Shown here one piece after another: positions 41,401 through 52,500 of a DNA stretch of 64,000 bases. The number at the start of each line of letters is the position of its first letter. Position 1 is the stretch's first letter. Location: contig OZ038322.1 in the NCBI GenBank assembly GCA_964035795.1, positions 13,806,211 through 13,870,210 on the forward strand, written 5' to 3'. A program made the translations under genes and the position numbers. The DNA is from Pterobdella sp. o SKG-2022 (taxonomy: Eukaryota > Annelida > Clitellata > Hirudinida > Piscicolidae). A model generated the notes under the pieces. The model saw only the letters and a list, made by a program, of their open reading frames with translations. It made no database searches and was not told where the DNA came from.

Positions 41401-44262
41401 TCACCACTAAATTACTATATCACCCCATTTCCACCCCATCATTCTATCATCATCCAAGGTAGAGACAAGCGAGAGAACGATGCGGATGTTAGTTCAACAA
41501 ATGCACAGATTTTTGAGATCAAACATGGACAAGACATTAAAGTTTTGTGGTCGCAAACTCACCGGCAAGATCTGGTGCTGTTGCCGCTATGGAAAAAGGT
41601 TGTGTGGCTTTCACCAATTTTATATTTCTTTCAGATATTGATAACTCTTGACTTGAAAGTTGAATACTTGAGAAAATAAGTTAAGTTTTTAAAAACTTTG
41701 AATGTATAATTTCAATTAGCAAAACTTCCACTCTCACCATCAGATTCGGCAGTTACTTGGTCACCATCTTTCTCATCTCCAAACTGGTTTACATCGCAAA
41801 TGTACTGGCACAGCTTTTCCTTCTTAGCAAGGTGCTTTCAGTCAAATATTCTACATTCGGGTATGACCTCACGAAAAAGTTTCTGTTGGGGCAAGATTGG
41901 ACGGAGGATTACTATGTGGCTTTTCCTAGGGTCACTATGTGTAACTTTAAGGTGGGTGGAGTTGAGGTGATGGTAGGTGGGAGATTATAAAATGCATTAA
42001 TACAACAAAATGAATATATCAAAAACTTCACATAACTTTTTATAGCACAAGTTTACATCAAAAGTTTATAAAAAGGTATTGTAATTTAAAGCATTCAAAT
42101 ATTTGAAATTCTTGTCGATGATGTTTTTTTAATGTGGGAGGATGATGCTTGAATCCATATTAATTAGTTTAGCATGAAATAATGAGCACCCGAAATTTTA
42201 CTCAATATATTAATCTTTTCATGAGATTCTCTTGAAGTTCAAGTACGTTGAAAGTCTCTATCTTATCAATACATACTCCACAAACCAATAAAGCTCAATT
42301 CATAATGAAACACGAATGACGCTATATGGTCTAGCATTAAAGAAACTATTCTCGAGATGTTCATGTTGATCTCACTTGGAAGGTCAAAAATCCGTTTGAA
42401 ATTCAAATTCATTTTGAATAATTAATTCAAAGATGATGTGTTCAAAACTGTACACACCACGCTATAAAGAGATCGAGGGTGGCAATAAAAAAGCATGTGA
42501 AACAAACGTTTTATCTAGGGCGGTTATCATTTTTGACCCTGCTTCTTGATAACCTTTCATTGCTCCTGTGGTACAATAAAAAAAAAATTTTATAGATAAA
42601 ATTTTCAATATGTTTAACCAACTCTGAAAAAACAAGCCTAATTGTTATTCTTAACAACTATCACTAATAATATTTCATTTATAATATATTTTTTTATTAT
42701 TATCATTCACACCGTTTAATAACGTAAAAAACAAACCCGCATTTCTCACCATTACGTTATGATTTATTGGTTTTATTGTTTCATATGATTGTGATAAAGT
42801 GGTTTTATGATTTTATAATTTAATGATCCTATACTATTATAGTTTACACTTTATGTAATTTTATGGCTTTACAACGTTTGGCCCATACAGCTCAACTGAT
42901 AAAGCATTAAAATAATTATCTAAAGTTACCGGGCTCGACACCATGTTGGACCGACAATTAGCACTTGTTCCACACTTACATTGAATTTGTAGCAGACTTT
43001 CAACTCCACTAAAAACCGCTATATAAATACTAATATTTTAAATATTATCGCATAATTGGGATATATTTTTAGTGATTTACTTTTATTTTTCATTCTTCAA
43101 AAAAAAATCAAATAGGAGAAATTTTTAATACATTTTCGATAAGCTTAGCCTTATCATTATACGTTATCGAAAATATTTTTTCATCATATTATATTTTTGT
43201 TTTTCTGCTTGTCTGAAAAGATGCAAAAAACTAAAAACATGAATAATGACATTTTAAAACTGTCTTCAAACATATGAAAGAGTTTGCGACTCTGAAGCAC
43301 TAATCAAAAATTCTGAGCACTGAGGCTATTCAAAGTTTCAGTTAGAAGTACGAAGCTTTTCGATGAGCAATGCCACATACTCAAGCACTTGAGATCAACT
43401 CTAATCAACGTGTATCGAAATCAAACAAATCACTACAGGTTAGAGGTCAAGATATTGTAGACCTTCACCCCCACACTGTCCAATGCGTTCTGCCTGTAAA
43501 CATCTATAACGAGAAAATCTACGTATTTTTGTGGTACTGGATGATCATTGTGGCTACCTTGAGCATTCTCAGCTTCGTCGTTTGGTTTCTGAGAAGTATC
43601 TTCGCTTTTGATCGAGAGAGGTTGGTGGGGGTAGAGAGGTAGTGGTGGTGGAATTTTTTTTTTAAATTACTTTTATTTGTATAGCGCAATAATTTGCTTT
43701 TTCAATTTTATAAACCACAGAAAAATTCAAAATGTTGGTGCTTTATCATCATTATGTTTCCGACAACTTGTCAAAAACTGAAAATTTTCTACTCTTAAAC
43801 CTTAAACAGATTTATAAAGAACCATGTTTTGGAGGCAATCTACTTGCAAAATAATACAGAAATGCCGAAGAAAAAAAAGAAAAGTTTCTTCAAAAGAAGG
43901 TCCGCTGTGAACTCGAAGGAGAGTTTTGCCAGCAAAGAGGCTTTTGACACCTCTCTTCCTCAAAGCATGTATGTGTCTGTGGGTACCAACCATATAATAT
44001 AGGAATTTAATATGACTTCTTGTGGGTATCCGTCAAAAAATATGTCTTTATCACCACCATCACTCCCCTTCACAGCTTAGAAGAGGACTTCGAGGGTGAC
44101 TTACAAAAATTTTGCCGGAAGTACTTGAGACAAGATGGCGAACTGATTCTCAGACTTATCGCTCACAACACAGACCACATGACAACCACTGACGTCATTT
44201 ACGAGTTGTGGAAGAACTGGTTAGAGATCGAAAAAAATAAGAAAAAGAAGATTGAGGTTTAA
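38488..44262 (+). CDS. INX: Innexin (invertebrate gap-junction / pannexin-family channel)
   Basis: Innexins form gap junctions and hemichannels in the plasma membrane. The complete 439-residue model has all four helices: RYTVVMLVCFSFLISMNQYV (TM1), the diagnostic YYQWVPF at the start of TM2, SYLVTIFLISKLVYIANVLA (TM3) and YVFLWYWMIIVATLSILSFV (TM4). Loop 1 has two Cys (ITCW, SLCWIKNTYYLP) and loop 2 has two Cys (PRVTMCNF, HTVQCVLPVN). The tail has the usual KYLRQDGELILRLIAHN block. Exons: 38488-38561, 38692-38801, 39721-39869, 41002-41112, 41459-41598, 41744-41951, 43439-43620, 43810-43968 and 44076-44262; every junction is GT-AG and phase-compatible. Exon 8 adds a Lys-rich insert (MPKKKKKSFFKRR) between TM4 and the tail block, unlike typical innexins. 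Introns 2 to 4 show the complementary GT-rich/CA-rich ends. AATAAA at 44839 may be the poly(A) signal. Confidence 0.97.
42881..43030 (+). repeat. tRNA-Lys-derived SINE in innexin intron 6
   Basis: Bases 42881-42951 align along their whole length with tRNA-Lys. The start is GCCC. An A-box-like CAGCTCAACTGATAAAGC, a B-box-like GGGCTCGACACC and an end resembling CCACGTTGGGC (here CCATGTTGGAC) follow. The acceptor stem is mismatched and the anticodon arm is AT-rich, so this is not a working tRNA gene. About 70 bases of body follow, then CCGCTATATAAATACTA, similar to the LINE 3' tail seen at 46794. A tRNA head with a LINE-like tail defines a SINE. Confidence 0.7.
43669..43690 (-). repeat. LINE/SINE tail motif, reverse orientation
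   Basis: ACTTTTATTTGTATAGCGCA is the reverse complement of a TGCGCTATACAAATAAAAGT tail. It lies in innexin intron 7 and matches the GCGCTATATAA tails of elements elsewhere in the window. Confidence 0.5.
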
Positions 44263-45174
44263 AAGGATTGTGCTGTTTTTATTGATATTATTTTTGTTGG
44301 TTTAATAGTTTTTTTTGATATTATTGTTTTGATCATCTCTTGTGCCTTTTTCTCAAAGCCCAACATATCACACACATAAATACAATCTTTCATGTTTTTA
44401 TCTTTGTATTATGTAACTTTTTTTAATGATTTTTTCTGTATTTTTTATCTTTGTATTTTTCATTTTTGTCTTTTTGTCGTATTGTATTTTTGTTGTATTA
44501 TTGTAATTTTATCTTTGTATTTTACATTTTTGTGAAATTGTCATTTGTGTTTTTTACCATCATTTTCTCTCATTTTTTGAAAATATTTTTGTACATAATT
44601 TTAAATAACTCATTATGTTTTCATGGTACAATTTTGTATACAACTTGTTGATATTTGTGATATCTTTTACTCTGTAGTATATTTCTTTCAAAAAATTCAG
44701 CTTGGTTTAGCAGTGATAATAAAATCTAAACTATTCATTGCAAAAAAAAATCATTCTGAACCAAACTTGATGAAGTTCATAAAAATTTTTTTATGCTGTC
44801 ATAATGGCAATGGACATCTCTGAAAATCATTTGAAACCAATAAAACATTTCTTTATAAGAAGCGGCGTAACTTCAAAATTAACATCACTCGATTTGAGTT
44901 CGAAAGATGCTGGCTCAAAAGGTTTTGAAAGTTTTTTGTAAACATTTGGCAATGTTGAAGACACATTTTATGCCTCTTTAGGCTGTTTTATTATATGAAT
45001 CAAATGGCAAATAAGACTTTTCTGGACTCCTGTAAAACTCTGCAAACGGGTTTCCTGATTAAGTGGTAAGTTAAAATTGTATGAGTTACAAAATGCCCAG
45101 TTTTTGTTTTTTGCATTGTTTAAAAAGTAAATTTTTTCATTTTTTAATAAACTTCATAAATAATATTTTATTCT
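44263..45174. other. Innexin 3' UTR and spacer
   Basis: T-rich sequence with irregular copies of ATCTTTGTATTTT (44395-44530), then AT-rich filler. No gene is seen. Confidence 0.45.
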
Positions 45175-46830
45175 TTGTTCTCAATGAGAACTAATCGCTT
45201 ACCATCTCACACTCCTCCAGAGTCTTCTCCTGCTTCTGTCTCCCTTTCTCGCTTTTCACCCATCACCTTCACAGACCTCATCACCATCATCAAATCTGTA
45301 TCTTCAGCATCCTGCTCCCTCGACCTAATTCCTCCCAAAATTTTTAATGATCTCTTCTCTTCCTTCTATCCCATCATTCTCAATCTTATTAACCTTTCTC
45401 TAGCTACTTCTAAATTTCCCATCTCCTCCAAATCATCTATCATTACTCCAATACTGAAAAAAACTTCTTTTGATCCTTCTATCATCTCCAACTACCGTCC
45501 CATTTCTAACCTTTCTTTTTTCTCCAAAATTCTTGAAAAAGCTCTTCACCTCCAACTTTCAAGCTTTCTTCTTTCTAAAAAACTTCTTCCCCTTTCACTC
45601 TACTGAAATCTGCCTTCTAAAAATATTTACCGATGCTCTTCTAGCTTCCGACTTTGGCAAACTTTCCCTTCTCTTTCTCTTGACTTCTCTTCTGCTTTTA
45701 ATACTTTTAACCACTCACTTTTACTTCAGCATCTCAACTCCTCTTTTGGTATTTCCGGCTCCTCACTTTGCTAGCTTACCTCCTATCTTTCTAACCGTTC
45801 CTCCACTGTTTCTTTTAATAACTCTTCTTCTACTCTTCTCTCTGTTCCTTTTGGTGTTTCTCAGAAATCTGTTCTCAAACCTCTTCGCTTTATTGTTTAT
45901 ACCTTTCATCTCCCTTGTCTTATCGAAGCTTTCTTTTTTCGAAGTTAGCTTTTTGCTGATGGCACCTACATCTTCTCTTCTTTTCCTCTTTCTTCTACTT
46001 TTGAAAGACTTTGTCTTTGTCTTACTTCTATTCTTTCCTGGAGTGACTCCATGCATCTTAAACTGAATCTTTCTAAATTTAACTTCATCTATCTTTTCAA
46101 GTCAAAATCTTTTCCTTCCCCTCTTCCTCCCATTATGATCTTTGACCTTACTATTTATCCCTCTTCAACTATTGTAGTCTTGGCTTTCTTTTTGATTCTT
46201 CTCTTTCTTTCAAACCTCAAATTCTCTCTGTTGCTTCTTCTTGTTTTTTTCTCCTACGTCGCGTTAGACAGATTTCTTCTTATCTCAGTGATGCCTCTCT
46301 TAAGTTTTTTGTTTGCTCTCTTGTTCTCTCCCGACTTGATTACTGCAACTCTTTGTACTATAATCTTTCTAAATCTACTCTTTACCTTCTAACTAAGGCT
46401 TTTAATTCTGCTGCACACCTGGTTTCTCATACTCAAAAATTTTCCCATTCTTTTCAATCTCTTGTCGATCTTCACTGGCTACCTCTTTTTTTCGCTCTTT
46501 CTTCAAAATCTGTTTTTTCATGTATAAAATTTCTTATTCTACTTCGCCTTCCTCTCTTTCTAACCTCTTACTACCTCTTAAACGTGCCGGCCTGCGGCCC
46601 TCTACTCGCTCTCAACTCTTCATTATATTTCTCTCATTCTTATACTAAAACTGCTTTTTCTTTTTTGGTCCACTTCTCTGGAACTTTCTTCATTCTTATC
46701 TTAAATCTTTTCTTTATCCTATTTTTCTTAGAAACTTGAAAACCTATTTTTGCAAGCAGTTCATAGCAGAGCACCTTTGAACGATGCGTAAGAGGCGCTA
46801 TATAAGCAATTCATATTATTATTTTTTTTC
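45175..46830 (+). mobile_element. L2/CR1-type LINE, RT to 3' end, frameshifted
   Basis: Most of a reverse transcriptase and the C-terminal region can be read by moving between the plus frames. FPISSKSSIITPILKK and SNYRPISNLSFFSKILEKAL mark RT motif 1-2. A degraded VPFGVSQKSVLKPL corresponds to GVPQGSVLGPL. FADGTYIFSSF replaces the catalytic FADDT box. SRLDYCNSLYYNL, VDLHWLPLFF and a final WNSLP-like region follow. It ends in GGCGCTATATAAGCAATTCA followed by (TTA)n, the 3' tail of this group. Stops, frameshifts and the loss of the second catalytic Asp show that it is dead. The coding strand is strikingly C/T-rich, giving a Ser/Leu/Phe-rich reading. Confidence 0.85.
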
Positions 46831-47061
46831 TATTTTGAATAATTTGAAATTGGAAAAATTTATTTTTGGTATTGTTTTATAGAAAATTATTTATTATATT
46901 TTGTGTTAATAAAAATATGAAGTGTCATAATATTCCTGATTTTAGCGCTTAGATTGATCATTCAAACAGCTACTTTTAAAAGGTTTTTTGAAATTTTCGT
47001 GCGTTTTTTGTTTTTATAAAAAATCGCCTTTTGAAACATTTCAGATCACTACTAAAGGGAC

Positions 47062-47253
47062 ATGACACACTACCAGACGAGAATGCCTTCCAAAATTTAT
47101 GAGCTGAGCAATTTCTCACTTATCATTCTAACTTTGCTCCTAGTCTTTACATTTTTTATCGTATTCAAAACATTAAGAATTGTTTATTATTGCACTTACG
47201 GGCTGCTTTTGTGGATAAGTAAAATTTTTTCGTCAAAATCAACAATCGAATGA
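47062..47253 (+). CDS. Small single-helix membrane ORF, uncertain
   Basis: The 63-codon frame has a polar N-terminus (MTHYQTRMPSKIYELSNF) followed by a strong hydrophobic helix (SLIILTLLLVFTFFIVF), an aromatic stretch and a Lys/Ser tail. A TTTCAG acceptor lies 19 bases upstream of the ATG, so it could be a terminal exon. An alternative frame from that acceptor is short and stops soon. No family is recognised and AT-rich sequence easily gives hydrophobic frames, so this may be chance. Confidence 0.2.
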   Translation: MTHYQTRMPSKIYELSNFSLIILTLLLVFTFFIVFKTLRIVYYCTYGLLLWISKIFSSKSTIE

Positions 47254-48059
47254 TTATTTTTTTCCTTGAAGTCTCTAATTCCATTTTGTTTTTATAATTT
47301 TTCTATTTATATGTGATCTAACAAATCTGTAAATTATGTAGAATCATAGTAAACATTTTTTTTATTAAACTAGAAATCAATGACTTAGGAATATTTTTCT
47401 AATTCAATGTTGCATCATTATGCATGCTTATACATTTGGAGCATATTAAAAAGCTAGTCATCTCCCAATTTCAAGGCAGATAGACTTTTTAGAAATGTTT
47501 CTTTAATTCATTTCCAATGTATGTGTTGTTCATTAGTTTTCATGGCTATAGAATCATTTTCTCACATTTTTGCCTTTAATAACATCCAACTTACATACAA
47601 TATGCCACTATAATGATAACTGTGATAATATGAAACCTAGTTTTAGTAACATAATAACTTACAATTTAAAAAAATTAAACTTTTTTTTCAAAAAAGTATC
47701 AATATTATCAAAAAACCACAATTTTTTCTGAATTTTCACTAAAAAGATACAACTATTCATATCAATTAATTTTATTTATTTTCAAATATAATTAATAATA
47801 CTTTTATTTAATTTTTTATCTTCAATTTGCTTAATTTTATCACAGAAGGCTGGCACTTAGAGAATGAACGATTTTTGTTTTCATCTCAAATCCCTAAAAA
47901 TACCTGTAACTTAACCAAAAATGAAGTATTTTCATGTGTTGAGATTGTATTGAACACATGAAGAATCATGCAAGGTGACAAAAACTGTGAATTTAAATAA
48001 TTAGCCTCTAAAACATTTTCAACAATTCTATGTACTTTCAACCATTATTTTTTTCTGAA
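47254..48059. other. AT-rich spacer
   Basis: No coding frame, RNA gene or recognisable repeat. Confidence 0.45.
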
Positions 48060-48960
48060 TAAAGTTAAAAACATGGGAGTCAAAGATGGAGAATGAAGGG
48101 TTGTAGGTGAATATGGGTAAGACAAAGCTCATGGTTTCTGATTCAAACTCGATGTGCTGAAAAAATCCTTTTGGTGTATGTCAAACAGGTATGTATAAGT
48201 GCTATTTATTGTGGCAACTGCAAACAATGGGTGTACAAAAATTCAGTGGCATAAAAGGTGCCTTGGCTTTAGATCTTGACTTCAAATGAGCTTGCTGCTT
48301 TTGTACAGCTTAGCCTGTTGATGGTAGATTGGTGAAGAAGTCATGGTTGGTGCTGAGACCCTGGAAGTTTCAGACTTCTGCTATCTCGGTAATATCTATC
48401 TGCTGGTGGTAGATGTAAGCTTGCTTCAACAGAAAATTGTAAGTGAACCTAGAGTAAGTTTCGCCATCTATCTTTATTGATCAAAGATCGTATCTATTCA
48501 AACTGTGTTAGACGCGCAATGTTGCATGCTGCTGAAACATGGGCTGTAATAGTATCCACGTTAAATCCTCTTAAAAGAAACGATTTGGCTCCGGTTCGCT
48601 GAATGTGCAACGTAAGAGCTTATGAAATTGTTTGTTTTGACTTTTTTTGTTTGAAACTTGGCTTTTAAAACGTTGAGGTAGTTCTTCGTACCAGCAGAAT
48701 GAGGTGGTTTGGACACGTGGAGCGTAGGGCTGGTTGGATTTCACAGGTGCGAAAGTTTGAGTTAAATATTTTCAAAAAACCTGAAAGGCCAAAAAAAATA
48801 GCAACGAACTTGTTTTGAATGACATGAGAAATCTAGGCGTAGTTTATGCAGATTCCCTCAAACGCTCTGAGTGTTGAGGCCGACTTCAAAATCGATCTTT
48901 CAAAGAAGCCTAACCCTTGTTAAAGAAAAACGGACTATAAAAAAAATTTGATCGATTGAT
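48060..48960 (+). mobile_element. LINE ORF2 C-terminal relic, plus strand
   Basis: Across shifting frames it reads SDFCYLG-like, LSAGGRCKLAST, KDRIYSNCVRRAMLHAAETW, LKRNDLAPVR and TSRMRWFGHVERRAG. These are the hallmark post-RT motifs of a LINE family abundant in marine invertebrates (family form YSSCVRSAMLHxSETW and RLRWFGHVER). Stops and frameshifts are frequent. The 3' end (AAAAACGGACTATAAA, then TTTGATCGATTG) recurs in a CRELD intron at 11765-11800. Confidence 0.8.
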
Positions 48961-49502
48961 TTGATTTTTTATCCCATCTACCACTTGAAAAATATAATTT
49001 CAGTTCTTGTGTTAGCTATTTTTCATATTTGTGTGAGAAATTTCAATTTTTTCTCTAAATTTTAGTCAAATAAGAATAACTAAAATTTTTATTTTATGGG
49101 AATTATAGATCTAATGTTTTTATTTTACAAAGCTATATTATAAGTATTCTCATCTTCAAATTCAACACGCAATATTTTTTAAAATTTAATAAAACGCTAG
49201 ATTTGAAAAGTTTTAAAGATTAATATTTAAAAATTTTATTTTTTGTTTCGTATGCACGAAATTTGAGATTAAGGAAGTTTATCTTTAGATTGAAGTTTTT
49301 TTTAGAACTAAAAACAAATATTTTTTAAATAAGTTAAATAATAAATAATTTTTTTTACAAAATAATTACTTATAAACTAAAATTTCACAAATAATTAAAA
49401 ACTTGTTGGTAATTCACATGATATTTTGTTGACTATTGGTTCTATGGTAAACTTAATATGGTGGTTGATTCAGACAAGTGATACTTATAATGTACATTGA
49501 AC
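48961..49502. other. CERT upstream region
   Basis: Very AT-rich, with no coding frame. It should contain the CERT promoter and 5' UTR; no motif is clear. Confidence 0.4.
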
Positions 49503-52500
49503 ATGAGGATTAAATCAATATTCGGGTTATTTAGGGCTGAAAAATTGGACGAGACTCAAGAGAATGTCAGTGCCACAGACGAGGATGAAGTAGATTTAGA
49601 AGAATTAAATTTGGAATCTCAACTGCCTGAGAAATGTGGAGTTTTGAGCAAGTGGACGAACTACATGAATGGATGGCAGGACAGGTTTTTTATCGTAAAG
49701 CAGGGAGCCATAGCTTACTACAAAAGTGAGGAGGATATGGCGGTGGGGTGTCGAGGAACCGTCAGTCTTTCTAAGGCAGCCATTTCGGTAGGTGACATTT
49801 TTCTCTTTCATTTTGAGCGTATCAAGTTTCATTTTTCGGGGACTTCGTTTCAATATCAAAAAATTGCGACAAGTTTGAATTTCTTGCCTAACTTTCGATA
49901 CCAATTATAATTGCTTCGACATTTTTTGTTTAGCCTTCAAAATAATATGAAAATTCAAATCTCATTCAAAAATTATTTATGTCTTTAAAATAAAAACTTC
50001 ATAAATTTACCTGTTTTTCTTATTAACATTCTCACCAAAAAAATTATGATTAAAAAACAATTTAATAAAGAACACTAAAATAAAAATAATAATGATAAAT
50101 GATTAGTAAACTATTTAAGTAATTAAAGTTAAATTGGATAAATAGAATTCAAAAAAATGAAAAAAAAATATTGATAAATTATTTTTAAAATATTAAAGTG
50201 ATTAAAAAAGATAAATAGAATAAATAACAAATTAAAATAAGCATAGAAACAAGATAAAATTGATATATGTACATTGCACCTGAATGCTTATGCTTTTGAG
50301 AATTTTCAAAATAAAAAGAAACAATTTTCTTTATACAAATACTAATTAATTTTAACAAGAGTCAAATGCAATACAACTAAATATTAGGTATATACCACAA
50401 AATATCAAATACATTAGTTATGAGGTTTACCAAATAGTAAAATAATGAGCTAACAGTAACATTATGTGTTTTTTTTGCTTTTATGTCTCATATTTTAAGT
50501 TATTATGACCTACCACACTACTTCACTATTATCATTCCACCCACCACTGCCATCATATTATCATTTTACCATTATATAATTTTTCCATTACCACAACAGT
50601 GTTCCACTACCATTACATTACTTTTCCACCAACAAATAGCCCATCACTCTTTCACCACTCCCACATCATCTGATAAAATGACCTTACTAATTGAATATTC
50701 GTTCATACAGATATGCTTGTTAAAAATATGAAGTTTTAGATACACAAATAAAAACTCATAAACTTGATTTTGTGTTTTATGCTACATGTGTTTTTTGTCA
50801 TTCATGTGTGTTTTCTTTTCATGTTTTCGTCATTTTTATGTGTTTTTCAGCAAATTGAGGCTTTATTAATATGTTGATATAAACCTCAATGCAAACAATC
50901 TCACATTATCAATTTCTTTCAACACATTTATTCATATCATTATCTTTTTTCAACCAATTATTTTTTCTCATCAATAACAAACTTAGGCCTTGTGTTATTT
51001 TCTTTTTGTTTTTGTAGGCTTAAATATAATGTGCGTTTCTTATTATCTATCATATTTCATTATTTTTGTTTTTGTTTTCCCAATATATTATTATTCTTAT
51101 TTTTATATCTTTTTATTATAGTTATTTTTTTAAATTATTGTTAGTATCTTTATTTTTATATTATTGTTGTTATTTATATATTTTTTCATTTATTGCTCAT
51201 TCCTATATCAATTTATTATTCTTTTTATTATTATTATTCTCGTCATATTTATTTTTATTGATTTTTAAACTTATGTTATTTATTTCTTCAACGCTGCTAA
51301 ACAATCATACTTTTAACTCAAAAAGTTCCGATTCTTAAGGTCCGGTATTCAATTTGTCAATAATAACATTACGAATGATAAGATTCGCTGTATATAAAGA
51401 GAATATAACTAACCCGCTGTGTAAACAAGAATAATACTAATAATAATAATAACTAATTCTTAAAGCATATATTAATCGTATAAATGAGGAAAGACTTATT
51501 CACAAATTTATTTCATATGCATAATATTTTTGGTAAGTTGAAGTTATCAAGCGTTTGAGCGTATAGTACTTATAACTCAGCTTCACTTTCAAAAAGACTT
51601 GGCACACTTTAAGAGAAATTTGAAACATTTTTCTTCATTTATACCACGACTAGTAGGAATACTTTCACTAATAATAACAATACTAATATTAAGAATAGTG
51701 ACAATACTACTAGTAATATTGATAACAACAATAATACTTTTACTAATAATGAGATATCACTTATATTAGATTATACTGCTGTAGGTGTCCCAGTAGCTGG
51801 GGCACATTTGAAGAGTAGATATGTGAATAGCACCACAAGCCCTCATTAGCTTGGGGATGCAACATTGATCGTTGCATCAACCTGTTCTATCGATCATGTG
51901 CAACTTTCATTATCACTGTTGTTGCTTACTTTTTTATTTTTCTTGTTATCATTGTTATTTTTTTTGTTTATATAGCCATAATTTTTTTTAATTAATTATA
52001 TTTTATAATAATAATAATAATCTACGAGGTTTATTATAGTGATGTTTAACCCAGGGAGTTTCAAAATCAATATTATAGTGTTTTTATCATTTATAATAAT
52101 AAAAATGTATATTATATAAAGATACAAGAATTAGCATAGTTAATCTCATGAATATTAATCAGTCACTTGACCCACATTGCTGAAATGTGTCAACATGCGT
52201 GGTGCGATTGTGTGTAGGGATGTGTTGTGGCTGTGTTGGGGTTATGTATATGGATGTGTGGGAAGATAAATGTGTCAGACAGATCAGATTACATCTGCAT
52301 ATTCGTTTCAAACAACTTTCATTTACATTTCAAAAGATTTTTCATTTTTCAAACTCTACATGACCATCCATCAAACACTAAACCACCATTTTGATGACCT
52401 TGTAGTTGAGTTTCATGTTGATTGTATACATACAAAAATATGCAAATAAGCCCATTCATGATCAACACAACACAGTATCAATAGAAAAAATACGACACCG

